Shown here in pieces: positions 27,599-37,442 of a DNA stretch of 64,000 nucleotides. The stretch is from assembly GCF_900156675.1 (NCBI RefSeq), contig NZ_FTOH01000005.1, forward strand, positions 186,001-250,000. Reading direction: 5' to 3'. The position numbers were made by a program, and so were the translations under genes. This stretch comes from Thalassolituus maritimus. GTDB lineage: Bacteria > Pseudomonadota > Gammaproteobacteria > Pseudomonadales > Oceanobacteraceae. Below the pieces are notes generated by a model that worked only from the letters and a program-made list of their open reading frames with translations, searched no databases and was not told the origin of the DNA. The stretch's first letter is position 1, and each line of letters begins with the position of its first letter.

Positions 27599-30343
27599 AT
27601 GTACATCCGCGCCATCAGCAGAGCCGCCCTGCTCTGTAGCACTATCCTTTCCTTCAACGCTTTCGCCGCTGGTGATCGGGTCGACTATGACCTTGATGAC
27701 GACGGCCTGATCGAAATTACCGACCTTGCCGACCTGAACGAAATCCGTAATCACCTTGATGGCGCAGCTCTGTATGGCGACAGCACAGGCTGCCCGGAAG
27801 GTGGCTGTAATGGCTTTGAGCTAACGACGGATCTGGATTTCGACACCAACGGCGATGGCCAGATGAATGAACAGGACACTTACTGGAATGATGGTCAGGG
27901 CTGGGAGCCGATTGGCGCGAATTCATTAAATCCCTTCACTACAAACTTCCATGGTAACGGCCATCAGATACGTAACCTCTATATAGATAGAACCGGAAAT
28001 GCTGGGCTATTTGGTTACATCGAAGGCACGTCCACCCGTCCCTCCACAATAACCCAATTGGCGATTACCGGCCCAATGACATCCATTACCGCTCGCTATG
28101 ATGCCGGCGTGCTCGCAGTTCGTGCGCGTTACACAAGCATCGATCGCATTTTCATCACCGGCATAGTCAACGCCGATCAGTATGCTGGCGGCCTCACAGG
28201 CCTGAGCTACGACAGTACTGTGAGTAACGTTTTCTCCAGCGCAGCCATCCTGACGGGCGGACCTCAAGGCGGCCTGATCGGTCGCCTCTCTGACAGTTCT
28301 CTCTCTAACAGCATGTCGACGGGGTACGTTGAGAGCGGTGGAGGTCTGTTGCGCTACAGTAATTGGAGCATCAGCGAATTCTCGTACTGGGCGACCGATG
28401 CAAGCGGTCAAGCAGCAAGCTCAGGCAATGACATCTCCTACTTTGGTGCACTCTTGAGTGAGCTCCAGTGCCCCGCCTCCTCAGACAACGATACCTGTAC
28501 CGATAGCGGCATCTTGTACGAAAGCTGGAGCAGTGAAGTATGGGACTTTGGAACAGGCCAGCAGTTACCCGGACTGATCATGGGAGGTCGTATTTACCGT
28601 GATAGTGACGGCGATGGCGCACTGGACGAAGATGATGCTTATCCAGACACTTTTGGGTCATCAATGGATACCGATGAAGATGGCTATATTGATAGTTTTA
28701 CCCCTGGCTGCGATGCCAGCTGCCGCATTAATAGCGGTCTGATTCTCGACGCTTTCCCATCCGCCGCCGCGGCATACCTGGATGCCGACCTGGATGGCCT
28801 GGTCGATGAGTGGGCCGACGGCTGCGACGCAACCTGCCAGGCCAACAGCGGATTAACCTATGATGATTATCCGGATGATCGTGATAACGACGGCATCACC
28901 AACGCGGTCGACACAGACGACAATAACGACGGCATCACTGACGCCGACGCCGACTCTGATGGCCTGATAGATATTGCTTCGTTGGAAGAGCTGAGCGCGA
29001 TCCGATTCGCACTGGACGGTTCAGGACAAGTAATGACTGAAGAGAGCCTCCCGGATACCTCTGGCTGCCCGATCATACTTTGGCAAGGCACCGCGCAGCA
29101 GCGCTGCCACGGATATGAGCTGATATCAGATCTGGATTTCGATACCAATGGCGATGGCCAGATGAATGAGCTGGATACTTACTGGAATGACGGTGAAGGC
29201 TGGGAGCCGATAGGCTCTGCGCACTTTAGTAGTGCATTCAATGCAGACTTTCATGGTAACGGCCATCAGATACGCAACCTCTATATCGATAGAGACGTTC
29301 ATGCTGGACTATTTACTTCCATCCAAGGTGCCATCAAAGTCACCCAAGTAGCTATTACCGGTCCAATGACATCAATTACCGGTCGATATGATGTCGGCGC
29401 ACTCGCAGGCCGTATTAATTATGCCGAAATTGATAGCGTTTTTGTCTCCGCTCTTATCAGCTCCCAAGGGAATGCTGGAGGCCTTGCTGGCAAAACCGGC
29501 AATAGTAATGTGAGCAATGTATTCTCTAGCGCTGCTATCCTGCAAGGCAATTATCAAGGCGGCCTGATTGGTGCTGCCCGAAATAGCACCCTCGCTAACA
29601 GTCTGTCGACGGGATACGTTGCGAACGGTTACGGGCTATTGGGCTACAGCTATCCGAATAACAACGAGTCCTTATACTGGGCGACCGATACAAGTGGCCA
29701 GGCAACAAGCGCAGGCACTAACGCCTCCTACTTTGGAGCACTTTTGAGTGAGCTTCAGTGCCCGACCGACCCCAACGATGACAGTTGCACAAGCAAAGGT
29801 ACCTTGTACGAAAACTGGGATAGTGATGTGTGGGATTTCGGCTCAGACCGACAACTTCCGGGACTCATCATGAACGGTGTTGTTTATCGCGACAGTGATG
29901 GTGACGGCACACTGGATGTGAATCTGAATGCTCCTAGCGTAGCTTTAATTCTAACTCAGGCAGGTAGAGAAGAAGCGACCATCGTTGAGGGAATGGGCGA
30001 CATCACTATCGAGGCGATTATTTCTGATGAGGACGACTGGGATGCTCATTTTATCGAGTGGTCATCCAACGATATTAACCTGGCTGACTCCTATGAGTTA
30101 GGTAACAGCATCACCTTCAGCTCTGATGGTTTGGTTGCAGGGGATTACACAATTTCAGCTACTGTGACTGATAACGGCGTCCCACAGCTCAGTGACACGG
30201 CAGAGATGACGATCCGGGTGATTTCAAACGTGGACCCTGCGCCTGCAGCTTCTTCTGGAGGAGGTGGTTCTGGCGGCGGTGCCATATTCTGGTTGCTGGC
30301 CCTGCTCTCTGCACCTTTGCTGATGGGGCGCGTCAGGGCCTGA
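27599..30343 (+). CDS. GLUG-repeat surface protein with GlyGly-CTERM tail
   Basis: This ~914-residue exported protein starts at the ATG preceded by GGGAGAG, with signal peptide AALLCSTILSFNAFAAG. Two homologous ~300-residue units (about bases 27680–28610 and 28950–29900) each begin DGLIEI and ITDLADLNEIRNHLDG or a close variant. Each contains NGDGQMNE.DTYWNDG.GWEPIG and GLUG-like repeats (AGLF, GGLTG, GGLIG), and ends W.FG…LPGLI. The linker carries Asp-rich calcium-binding TSP3-type repeats. After an Ig-like domain, the C-terminus is SSGGGGSGGGAIFWLLALLS plus a basic end, a GlyGly-CTERM signal processed by rhombosortase in organisms with type II secretion. The role (adhesin or enzyme) is not recognisable. 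Confidence 0.85.
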   Translation: MYIRAISRAALLCSTILSFNAFAAGDRVDYDLDDDGLIEITDLADLNEIRNHLDGAALYGDSTGCPEGGCNGFELTTDLDFDTNGDGQMNEQDTYWNDGQGWEPIGANSLNPFTTNFHGNGHQIRNLYIDRTGNAGLFGYIEGTSTRPSTITQLAITGPMTSITARYDAGVLAVRARYTSIDRIFITGIVNADQYAGGLTGLSYDSTVSNVFSSAAILTGGPQGGLIGRLSDSSLSNSMSTGYVESGGGLLRYSNWSISEFSYWATDASGQAASSGNDISYFGALLSELQCPASSDNDTCTDSGILYESWSSEVWDFGTGQQLPGLIMGGRIYRDSDGDGALDEDDAYPDTFGSSMDTDEDGYIDSFTPGCDASCRINSGLILDAFPSAAAAYLDADLDGLVDEWADGCDATCQANSGLTYDDYPDDRDNDGITNAVDTDDNNDGITDADADSDGLIDIASLEELSAIRFALDGSGQVMTEESLPDTSGCPIILWQGTAQQRCHGYELISDLDFDTNGDGQMNELDTYWNDGEGWEPIGSAHFSSAFNADFHGNGHQIRNLYIDRDVHAGLFTSIQGAIKVTQVAITGPMTSITGRYDVGALAGRINYAEIDSVFVSALISSQGNAGGLAGKTGNSNVSNVFSSAAILQGNYQGGLIGAARNSTLANSLSTGYVANGYGLLGYSYPNNNESLYWATDTSGQATSAGTNASYFGALLSELQCPTDPNDDSCTSKGTLYENWDSDVWDFGSDRQLPGLIMNGVVYRDSDGDGTLDVNLNAPSVALILTQAGREEATIVEGMGDITIEAIISDEDDWDAHFIEWSSNDINLADSYELGNSITFSSDGLVAGDYTISATVTDNGVPQLSDTAEMTIRVISNVDPAPAASSGGGGSGGGAIFWLLALLSAPLLMGRVRA

Positions 30344-30372
30344 TTTGGCACAATCGACTGTTTAATCCAATC

Positions 30373-30406
30373 ACGGGGAATGAGAATATCATTCCCCGTT
30401 TTTTAT
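30373..30406 (+). terminator. Terminator after the GlyGly-CTERM gene
   Basis: CGGGGAATGA-GAATA-TCATTCCCCG forms a 10-bp stem followed by TTTTTTATTTT. This is a strong intrinsic terminator. Confidence 0.92.
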
Positions 30407-30422
30407 TTTCCGGAGACTGTTC

Positions 30423-31403
30423 ATGTCATTGCCCGATTCTTTGCGACCCGGCCTCAAATTACCCGTGGTGGTTGCCCCTATGTTTCTGGCCTCTGGCCCT
30501 GCGCTGGTCACTGAGTGCTGTAAAGCCGGTGTGATTGGTACGTTTCCGGCGTTAAACCAGCGCTCAAGCGAAGGCCTGGATCAGTGGCTGACCGAAATCC
30601 GCGCGGACCTCGATAACTACGCAGAGCAAACCGGTGAACCTGCCGCAGCGTTTGGAGTGAATCTGGTCGTACACAAAAGCAACGCCCGCCTGCAGCAGGA
30701 TCTGGAAATCATTGTTAAGCACAAGGTGCCTCTGGTGATCACCTCTCTCGGAGCTGTTCAGGATGTTGTCGATGCCGTACACAGTTATGGCGGCGTCGTT
30801 TTCCATGATGTCGTGAATACCCGATTCGCGCGCAAAGCTGCCTCCGTTGGCGTGGACGGTTTAATTGCTGTCTGTGGTGGCGCCGGAGGCCATGCCGGTG
30901 ACTGGAATCCGTTTGCGCTGATTAATGAGCTGAAGCAGTTCTTTGATAAAACTATTCTGCTGGCGGGCAGCCTGAGTACCGGGCGTGACGTCGCCACAGC
31001 CAGGATGATGGGCGCTGATATGGCCTACATGGGTACCCGTTTTATAGGCACTCAGGAATGCCAGGTGCAGCCTGAATACAAAGAAATGCTGACCACCAGC
31101 AGTGCTGGCGACATTGTGTATACCCCGAAAATTTCGGGCGTGAATGCTTCTTTCCTGAAACCGTCACTGGATGCCCACGATATCGACCTCGCCACGCATC
31201 AGAAACCCGATCATGTCGATTTTGGTGCAGAACTGGATACAGAAAAAATGGTTCAGGCCACCAGCGCTAAGCCATGGAAAGATCTATGGTCAGCGGGTCA
31301 TGGGGTAGGCAGCATCGCTGACGTACCGACAACTGCCGAACTGGTTAAGCGCCTGAAAGCCGAATACCAGAACGCCGTTTCTTCTTTCACTGGAGACTTC
31401 TGA
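30423..31403 (+). CDS. Nitronate monooxygenase (2-nitropropane dioxygenase family)
   Basis: This 326-residue FMN-dependent TIM-barrel enzyme has LPVVVAPMFLASGPALVTECCKAG at the N-terminal flavin edge. The phosphate-binding VCGGAGGHAGDWNPFALINE carries the catalytic-type His, and ILLAGSLSTGRDVATARMMGADMAYMGTRF completes the site. It oxidises alkyl nitronates, or acts as an FMN enoyl-reductase-like protein in some relatives. Its stop overlaps the enoyl-CoA hydratase start by one base (TGATG), so the pair is coexpressed, pointing to lipid or xenobiotic catabolism. Confidence 0.88.
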   Translation: MSLPDSLRPGLKLPVVVAPMFLASGPALVTECCKAGVIGTFPALNQRSSEGLDQWLTEIRADLDNYAEQTGEPAAAFGVNLVVHKSNARLQQDLEIIVKHKVPLVITSLGAVQDVVDAVHSYGGVVFHDVVNTRFARKAASVGVDGLIAVCGGAGGHAGDWNPFALINELKQFFDKTILLAGSLSTGRDVATARMMGADMAYMGTRFIGTQECQVQPEYKEMLTTSSAGDIVYTPKISGVNASFLKPSLDAHDIDLATHQKPDHVDFGAELDTEKMVQATSAKPWKDLWSAGHGVGSIADVPTTAELVKRLKAEYQNAVSSFTGDF

Positions 31404-32302
31404 TGAGCCATTCCTACTCTACCCTCGACTGGAGCGTCAGCGATCACGTTCTGACACTGACTCTTAATCGTCCTGAGCAGATGAACGCCTTCACGGTTGA
31501 AATGTGCAACGAGCTGATTCATGCGTTTGATCGCGCCAGTGCGGACGATGATGTTCGCGCCATCATTGTCACCGGCGCAGGTAAGGCCTTCTGTGCAGGT
31601 ATGGATCTGTCAAAAGAAGGGAACGTCTTCGGACTGGATGAATCCCAGCAGCCAACACTCAGTGACCTGAATAAGCGCTTCAGCGACAAAGACATCGTCG
31701 AGGGTGTACGCGATACCGGCGGCCGCGTTGCTCTAGCCATTTTCCGCTGCACTAAACCGGTCATTGCGGCGATCAACGGTGCCGCAGTAGGAATTGGCGC
31801 AACCATGACCTGTGCCATGGATATTCGTCTCGCCTGTGAGCATACTCGTATCGGCTTCGTGTTCAGTAAGGTCGGTATCGTGCCAGAGGCCTGCTCCAGT
31901 TGGTTCTTACCGAGGATTGTCGGCATTTCGAAAGCACTCGAATGGACGATGACTGCCGATATTTTCAAGGCAGATGAGGCCAAAGACGCAGGCTTTGTCA
32001 GCAAAGTCGTTCCCGCCGACGAACTGTTGCAGGAAGCCCGGCGCCTCGCAGCCAGCATAGCTCAGCGCTCTGCGGTGTCTGTAGCCATGATTCGCCAGAT
32101 GATGTACCGCAACAGTGCGATGACTCATCCGGCAGAAGCACATAAGATTGAGTCGCTCGGAATGTTCTACACCAGCCTGAAAGACGGCAAAGAAGGTGTG
32201 GCGAGCTTCTTAGAAAAACGCCCGTCCGACTTTCAGGGCCGTGTCAGCACTGATATGCCAGATGTCTATCCCTGGTGGGATGACGTCGAATCATCAGACT
32301 GA
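31403..32302 (+). CDS. Enoyl-CoA hydratase/isomerase family (crotonase)
   Basis: This 299-residue crotonase has an oxyanion-hole segment IIVTGAGKAFCAGMDLS, the second site INGAAVGIGATMTCAMDIRLA, and VFSKVGIVPEACSSWFLPRIVG with the catalytic Glu position. The C-terminus is longer than in minimal crotonases. It hydrates or isomerises an enoyl-CoA; the exact substrate is not readable. It is translationally coupled to the nitronate monooxygenase gene upstream. Confidence 0.88.
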   Translation: MSHSYSTLDWSVSDHVLTLTLNRPEQMNAFTVEMCNELIHAFDRASADDDVRAIIVTGAGKAFCAGMDLSKEGNVFGLDESQQPTLSDLNKRFSDKDIVEGVRDTGGRVALAIFRCTKPVIAAINGAAVGIGATMTCAMDIRLACEHTRIGFVFSKVGIVPEACSSWFLPRIVGISKALEWTMTADIFKADEAKDAGFVSKVVPADELLQEARRLAASIAQRSAVSVAMIRQMMYRNSAMTHPAEAHKIESLGMFYTSLKDGKEGVASFLEKRPSDFQGRVSTDMPDVYPWWDDVESSD

Positions 32303-32418
32303 CCTCACAAGGCCGCCTTGTGTAACCGACAGGCAGTAACATTTTTACTGCGCTGTCGGTCAATAGCCTGTGATAGCGTCGGATAAGTATCGAACACCTC
32401 TGACAGGGAGGATTAACG

Positions 32419-32985
32419 ATGAAAACAGGCATTATCCTTCTCGCCGCGGGTCGTAGTTCCCGTTTTGGCAGTGACAAACGATGCGCCCCCTGGCCAGGTC
32501 AGACATGTATGCTGAAGGCCAGTATTGAAAACGCCCTTCAGTCTGGTCTGCCATGCTATGTCGTACTGCATGAAGGCGATCAATCCATACTTGACCACTG
32601 TATCGACGATGGCGCTGAAGCCGGCGTATGCCCGGATGCCGCCCGCGGTATCGGTGACAGCATTGCTTTTGGCGTGCACGCAAATCAGGACTGGGATGGC
32701 TGGATCATTGCCCGAGCCGATATGCCGTGGATCACAGCCGAAACCTACCGGGTGCTCGCGTCCCACCTCGAAGACAACGATTGCGCCCGCCCCATTGATG
32801 AATATGGTCAGCCCGGATATCCAACCGGCTTCAGCAAAGAACACGCCTTCGAACTGATGCAGTTGCACGGTCACAGGACAGAAGCCCGCCTGATACCAGA
32901 CGCCCCCTACGTTAATGTCATGATCGGCGACCCTATGATTCACTCTGACGTTAATCGCCCGGAAGACCTGCCACACTCCGCCTGA
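32419..32985 (+). CDS. MobA/MocA-like nucleotidyltransferase
   Basis: This 188-residue NTP-transferase of the MobA-like (NTP_transf_3) family has the nucleotide-binding LLAAGRSSRFGSDKRC and a metal-binding RADMPW. The C-terminus has IHSDVNRPEDL, matching the DV/DI-N-PED end of molybdenum cofactor cytidylyl/guanylyl-transferases. A strong AGGGAGGA ribosome site precedes the ATG. No xanthine-dehydrogenase-type genes are adjacent, so the cofactor target is unknown. Confidence 0.8.
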   Translation: MKTGIILLAAGRSSRFGSDKRCAPWPGQTCMLKASIENALQSGLPCYVVLHEGDQSILDHCIDDGAEAGVCPDAARGIGDSIAFGVHANQDWDGWIIARADMPWITAETYRVLASHLEDNDCARPIDEYGQPGYPTGFSKEHAFELMQLHGHRTEARLIPDAPYVNVMIGDPMIHSDVNRPEDLPHSA

Positions 32986-33013
32986 GCCTACTGAGGCATA
33001 AACCCAGGCGGAC

Positions 33014-33050
33014 AAAAAAGCCCGGATTGCTCAGGCAAACCGGGCTTTCT
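33014..33050. terminator. Bidirectional terminator between MobA-like and acyl-CoA synthetase genes
   Basis: AAAGCCCGG … CCGGGCTTT is a 9-bp stem with an A-run on the left and TTTCTTT on the right. It lies between convergent genes and can stop both. Confidence 0.88.
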
Positions 33051-33084
33051 TTGAACTTTCTGATCAGTAGTGACTGGCTGATGC

Positions 33085-34713
33085 TCAGTTCGCGTTTTCG
33101 ATCAGGTAGTTCTCATAGTCTTTACGCAGGTCAATTTTCAGCAACTTACCGGTCGCGGTATGAGGCAGAGACTCTACGAAAATAACGGCATCGGGCATCC
33201 ACCATTTAGCAATCTTACCTTCGAGATATTCAAGCACACTGGCTTCATCAACGTCGGCACCTTCATTCTTGATCGCCAGCAGAATCGGACGCTCATCCCA
33301 CTTAGGATGACGAGCACCAATCACACAGCACTCTGCCAAATCCGGGTGGCCCACCGCTGTATTTTCAAGGTCAATCGAGCTGATCCACTCACCACCAGAT
33401 TTAATAACGTCCTTAGAGCGGTCAACAATATTCATGTAGCTGTCAGGGTCGATCGTCGCCACATCGCCGGTATCAAACCAGCCGTCTTCAAAACTGGAGG
33501 TATCGTCGTTGTTGTAATAGCCGTTCACCACCCATGGCCCACGAATCATCAGGCGACCGTAAGTCTCACCGTCATGCGGCAGGCGATTGCCTTCGTCATC
33601 AATAATCTTGATTTCGATACCAAAGATCGGGCGACCCTGCTTACGCTGAAGCTGGTACTGCTCTTCTTTAGGCAGTTTCGCCATGATCGGGTTCATCGCA
33701 TTGATCGTCCCGATCGGGCTGGTTTCGGTCATCCCCCAGGCATGAATCAGGAAGGCATCGTGCTTCTGATCAAAGTCTTTAATCATCTGCAGAGGCGCGG
33801 CAGCACCACCAACAATCACGTTCTTCACTGATTCCAGTTTCTTACCAATGCTGTCCATATGATTCAGCAGCATCAGCCATACCGTCGGAACACCTAACAG
33901 AAGATCCGGCTCTTCCGCTTCGATCAGTTCCCACAGAGAAGCGCCATCCATACCTGGCCCAGGGAATACCTGCTTGGCTCCAGTAATACATGCAGAGTAC
34001 GGCGTGCCCCAGGCGTTCACATGGAACATAGGAACAACCGGCAGGAAGCATGAGCTGGATGACAGGCCCATCACCTCTTCACCGACAGAAGCAAACGCAT
34101 GCAGGCAGGTCGAGCGGTGTGAATAGAGAACGCCTTTCGGGTTACCCGTGGTGCCTGAGGTGTAGCACATGCTGGCACCTTTAGTTTCAGCAAACTCAGG
34201 CCATTCAAATTCGTCGGATTCTGCCGCCAGCAGCGTTTCATAACAAAGCGCATTAGGTAGCTTGGTCTCTGGCATTTTGTCTTCATCGCACAGAATGATG
34301 AAGCCTTCGACGTTACCGATATGTGGCAGGATCGCCTCGAGTAGTGGCACGAAGGTCAGGTCAACAAAAATGTAGCGGTCTTCGGCATGATTGATGATGT
34401 ACACCAGCTGCTCAGCGAACAATCGCGGGTTAATGGTGTGCAGTACCGCACCAAAACCAGAAATACCGTAATACAGTTCAAAGTGGCGATAGTTGTTCCA
34501 CGCCAGTGTCGCTACGCGGTCGCTGTCCTGGATATCAAGACGGGTCAGCAGGTTAGCCACTTTACGGGCACGGCTGGCAGCGTCTTTCATGGTGTAACGG
34601 TGAATATCACCTTCACAGCGACGGCTTACAATTTCAGTATTCGGGTAGGTCGCTTCCGCATGCTGCAACAGTGTTGATACCAGCAGTGGGCGATCCATCA
34701 TCAGACCTTGCAT
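33085..34713 (-). CDS. Fatty acyl-CoA synthetase (AMP-binding, AlkK-like)
   Basis: This 542-residue adenylate-forming ligase activates a medium or long-chain acid with CoA. It has the ATP loop [46 protein letters not shown], and the C-terminal lysine motif [15 protein letters not shown]. Length and N-terminus ([19 protein letters not shown]) match the AlkK/DmdB-like group rather than E. coli FadD. The start with the GGAG site is at 34713. Downstream on the same strand the gene ends at the shared bidirectional terminator. Confidence 0.9.
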   Translation of the reverse strand: MQGLMMDRPLLVSTLLQHAEATYPNTEIVSRRCEGDIHRYTMKDAASRARKVANLLTRLDIQDSDRVATLAWNNYRHFELYYGISGFGAVLHTINPRLFAEQLVYIINHAEDRYIFVDLTFVPLLEAILPHIGNVEGFIILCDEDKMPETKLPNALCYETLLAAESDEFEWPEFAETKGASMCYTSGTTGNPKGVLYSHRSTCLHAFASVGEEVMGLSSSSCFLPVVPMFHVNAWGTPYSACITGAKQVFPGPGMDGASLWELIEAEEPDLLLGVPTVWLMLLNHMDSIGKKLESVKNVIVGGAAAPLQMIKDFDQKHDAFLIHAWGMTETSPIGTINAMNPIMAKLPKEEQYQLQRKQGRPIFGIEIKIIDDEGNRLPHDGETYGRLMIRGPWVVNGYYNNDDTSSFEDGWFDTGDVATIDPDSYMNIVDRSKDVIKSGGEWISSIDLENTAVGHPDLAECCVIGARHPKWDERPILLAIKNEGADVDEASVLEYLEGKIAKWWMPDAVIFVESLPHTATGKLLKIDLRKDYENYLIENAN

Positions 34714-34822
34714 AGGGGTTCTCCAGAGGTGTTTATTCTTGTGCCTGTTACGATAGGTAGGTCATTTACGAATGACAAGGTGGTTTGTGTCCAAATATAG
34801 AGGTCAGGGTGTAGCTGACCAT

Positions 34823-34850
34823 AAAAAAGGCCGCTCGTCGGCGGCCTTTA
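34823..34850 (-). terminator. Terminator of the PF10118 gene
   Basis: On the minus strand AAAGGCCGCC-GACGA-GCGGCCTTTTTT forms a GC-rich stem with a T-run, 27 bases after the stop of the metal-dependent hydrolase gene. Confidence 0.9.
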
Positions 34851-34876
34851 TGTGACTAAGCTTCAAGTTTGGTCAA

Positions 34877-35746
34877 TTAACTGGCCGCTTTCAGCTTGTC
34901 TTTTTCTTTCTGCAGTTTCATGTCCTGCTCTTCACGGTAGAACTCGGTTTTCCAACGCTCGATCAGATCCATATTGTCGTGGTCCCATGGGTGGAAACCT
35001 TTCTTAAACCAGTCCAGATAGTTTTTGGTCACACCAGTAAACATACCTTTCTTACCGGTCATGAAACGCCAGAAGCCTTTGAATTCTTTCCAGGACGGCA
35101 TTTTACGCTGCCACCACAGCAGTTTGATGGTGTACCAGCCAATACGGTGGAAGAAAAACAATGTGGCATACACCTGACACCAGCGCAGGTATTTCTGGTC
35201 ACCTTCGGTGCTCATAAAGGTGTCAAAGGCAACAGACTTATGTTCGATCTCTTCAACTGCGTGCCAGTAGAGCAGATCCTGCACTGACGGGGCGAGATTT
35301 TCCAGAGTCTCTGGGTAGGTCAGCAGGTGTTCTGCCAGAATTGCAGTCAAATGCTCCATACAGACAGTCATCGCCAGGCGGAACTTATCAGAGCGGTTAA
35401 CTACGTGCTTCTGAATGTAGTTGCCCAGGTCATTGTCGAGCGCAACCGCGTCGAAGCCAAGCTCGCGCAGGGCTTCGTTCACGCGCTCATGCTGACGGCT
35501 ATGATGTCCTTCCTGACCAATAAAACCGCGGATTTCTTCCTTCAGCTTTGGGCTTTTGATCTTGTCGCGATACTGACGGACAGAGGCGATAAACTCGCCC
35601 TCACCCGCAGGAAAGGTGGACGACAATGCGGCAAAAAATGCAGAAAGTAGTGCGTTATTGTCGAAAAAATAAGGCGTATCCAGTTGCTCGAACGGCATCG
35701 ACATGTGCCGTGGCTTAATGGCCGGATGATCTGCAGTTGCTGTCAT
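34877..35746 (-). CDS. PF10118 predicted metal-dependent hydrolase
   Basis: This 289-residue helical protein has conserved acidic/His clusters GQEGHHSRQHERVNEAL, VCMEHLTAILAEHLL and YWHAVEEIEHKSVAFD, matching a ferritin-like di-iron arrangement (ExxH pairs). The family is annotated as metal-dependent hydrolase, though oxidative di-iron chemistry is equally plausible from these motifs (inference). A GGAGGAC ribosome site precedes the ATG. It sits directly upstream of the acyl-CoA synthetase on the same strand but behind its own terminator. Confidence 0.8.
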   Translation of the reverse strand: MTATADHPAIKPRHMSMPFEQLDTPYFFDNNALLSAFFAALSSTFPAGEGEFIASVRQYRDKIKSPKLKEEIRGFIGQEGHHSRQHERVNEALRELGFDAVALDNDLGNYIQKHVVNRSDKFRLAMTVCMEHLTAILAEHLLTYPETLENLAPSVQDLLYWHAVEEIEHKSVAFDTFMSTEGDQKYLRWCQVYATLFFFHRIGWYTIKLLWWQRKMPSWKEFKGFWRFMTGKKGMFTGVTKNYLDWFKKGFHPWDHDNMDLIERWKTEFYREEQDMKLQKEKDKLKAAS

Positions 35747-35909
35747 AGTGTCCTCCTGTCAGAACAGGTTTAAGTCATCTGTTGTTGTGTTTTATTTATA
35801 GTCACCCGAGACAGACATCGGCAACAGGTGGAAAGCAAACAATCTCCGGTGAAAAAAAATACCGCTTTAGGCCATAATGTGTTGCAAATAACTGACAGGC
35901 TGATCAACT

Positions 35910-36371
35910 ATGCCAACGATCTGGGTCGATGCCGACGCCACGCCAAAAGCCGTTCGAGAGATCATTTGTAAGGCGGCTATACGTACCGAAATGACTACGC
36001 GTTTTGTCGCCAACCACAGGGTTCCTGTGACACCTCACCCCTGCATTACTTCACATCAGGTAGAGCCGGGCTTCGATGTCGCAGATAACTACATTGCGCA
36101 GGAAGCGGTCGCTGGCGACCTGTTGATTACACAGGATATTCCTCTCGCTGCCGAGGTTATGGAAAACAAGGTCGACGTCATCAACAACAGGGGCGAGACC
36201 TATAACCCGCAGACAATCCGGCAAAAACTGCAAATGCGCGACTTTATGGAAACCCTGCGCTCTTCAGGCGTTCAGAGTGGTGGGCCTGCGGCGTTTTCAG
36301 ACAAAGATAAGCAAACATTTGCCAACTCTCTTGACCGCTGGCTGGCGCGTGCAAAACGGGCATCCACATGA
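35910..36371 (+). CDS. yaiI: YaiI/YqxD family protein (DUF188)
   Basis: This 153-residue PIN-like protein begins IWVDADATPKAVREIICKAA, the acidic N-terminal site of DUF188. It has DNYIAQEAVAGDLLITQDIPLAAEV in the middle and RDFMETLRSSGVQSGGP near the end. It is highly conserved but of unknown activity; a nuclease-like role is suggested by the fold. It overlaps the next gene by 4 bases (ATGA). Confidence 0.9.
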   Translation: MPTIWVDADATPKAVREIICKAAIRTEMTTRFVANHRVPVTPHPCITSHQVEPGFDVADNYIAQEAVAGDLLITQDIPLAAEVMENKVDVINNRGETYNPQTIRQKLQMRDFMETLRSSGVQSGGPAAFSDKDKQTFANSLDRWLARAKRAST

Positions 36372-37375
36372 AAATAGCCGTTCTGGGCGCGGGAGCAATC
36401 GGTTGTTATCTTGGCGCCGTATTGAGCAAACACCATGAAGTTACCCTGATCGGGCGCGAACGACTGATCAATGCATTCAACCGTGCCGGACATATGGCGC
36501 TGAGCGATTATCAGGAAAGGGACTGCCAATACTCAAATCTGACAGTCACGGATTCGACAGATGCTCTGGCCTCTGCGGACCTCATTCTGCTCACAGTAAA
36601 ATGTCTGGCCGTCCACGAAGCTGCCCAGCAACTTCAGGCATTTGCAGCGAAGACAACGCCCGTCATCAGCCTGCAGAACGGCATCGGCAGCGACGACATG
36701 CTGCGGCAACTGAGAAATCCGGTCATCCGCGGCATCGTCGGCTTCAATGTCGCCCCCATGGACAACTGTCGGTTTCATCGTGGAACCGAAGGCGATGTTT
36801 ACTGCGAAGCGCTGATTGATAGCACTATCGCGATGCAACTCGATAGCGCCTTTCATGACATGGGGTTCCGGCTACACACAACCTCAGGCTTCGAGGCATT
36901 ACAGTGGGCAAAATTACAGCTGAACCTCAATAATGCGATTAACGCAGTGAGTAACCTGCCACTGAAGCAGGAGCTTGAAACCCGAGGCTACCGGACCATT
37001 CTCAGCCTGGCGATGAGCGAGTTAATAGAAGTCACCAAACAAGAACAGCTGAAGCTGCCGAAATTAACCAAACTACCTGCACGATGGATTCCTGTCCTCC
37101 TGAAGGCTCCTGATTCATGGTTTAAGAAACTCGCCTCTTCAATGCTTGCGATTGATCCCCAGGCTAGATCTTCAATGTGGGAAGATCTTAACAACCAACG
37201 AACAACTGAAATTGACTACATTAATGGCGCAGTCGTCAGAGCTGCTCACGCGCTGGGTCTGCAAGCACCTGCCAATTTGACGCTTGTTGAGTTAATTAAA
37301 GATATCGAAGAAGGTCGGCGAACGCCTGGAATTCCGAGTGAGGAAGTTCTCGAAGACATAAAAAAGCGGCGCTGA
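36368..37375 (+). CDS. 2-dehydropantoate 2-reductase family (PanE/ApbA-like)
   Basis: This 335-residue NADP-dependent reductase has the Rossmann motif IAVLGAGAIGCYLGAVLSKH at the N-terminus. ILLTVKCLAVHEAAQQL, SLQNGIGSDDMLRQL, the catalytic-lysine region ALQWAKLQLNLNNAINAVSNL, and SSMWEDLNNQRTTEIDYING at the substrate site follow. Several residues fit ketopantoate reductase (pantothenate synthesis), but the family also includes other 2-hydroxyacid reductases. Coupling to yaiI is only positional. Confidence 0.82.
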   Translation: MKIAVLGAGAIGCYLGAVLSKHHEVTLIGRERLINAFNRAGHMALSDYQERDCQYSNLTVTDSTDALASADLILLTVKCLAVHEAAQQLQAFAAKTTPVISLQNGIGSDDMLRQLRNPVIRGIVGFNVAPMDNCRFHRGTEGDVYCEALIDSTIAMQLDSAFHDMGFRLHTTSGFEALQWAKLQLNLNNAINAVSNLPLKQELETRGYRTILSLAMSELIEVTKQEQLKLPKLTKLPARWIPVLLKAPDSWFKKLASSMLAIDPQARSSMWEDLNNQRTTEIDYINGAVVRAAHALGLQAPANLTLVELIKDIEEGRRTPGIPSEEVLEDIKKRR

Positions 37376-37386
37376 ATCAGCGCCGC
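37361..37386 (-). terminator. Terminator of the monooxygenase gene overlapping the panE-like stop
   Basis: On the minus strand GCGGCGCTG-ATT-CAGCGCCGC is followed by TTTTT. The hairpin includes the stop codon of the convergent panE-like gene. It ends transcription from the minus-strand monooxygenase about 57 bases downstream of its stop. Confidence 0.85.
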
Positions 37387-37442
37387 AAAGAGCAGGCTTC
37401 GATCGGTCTGTAAGACCCGCCTACCGTATGACTAACTTTTCA

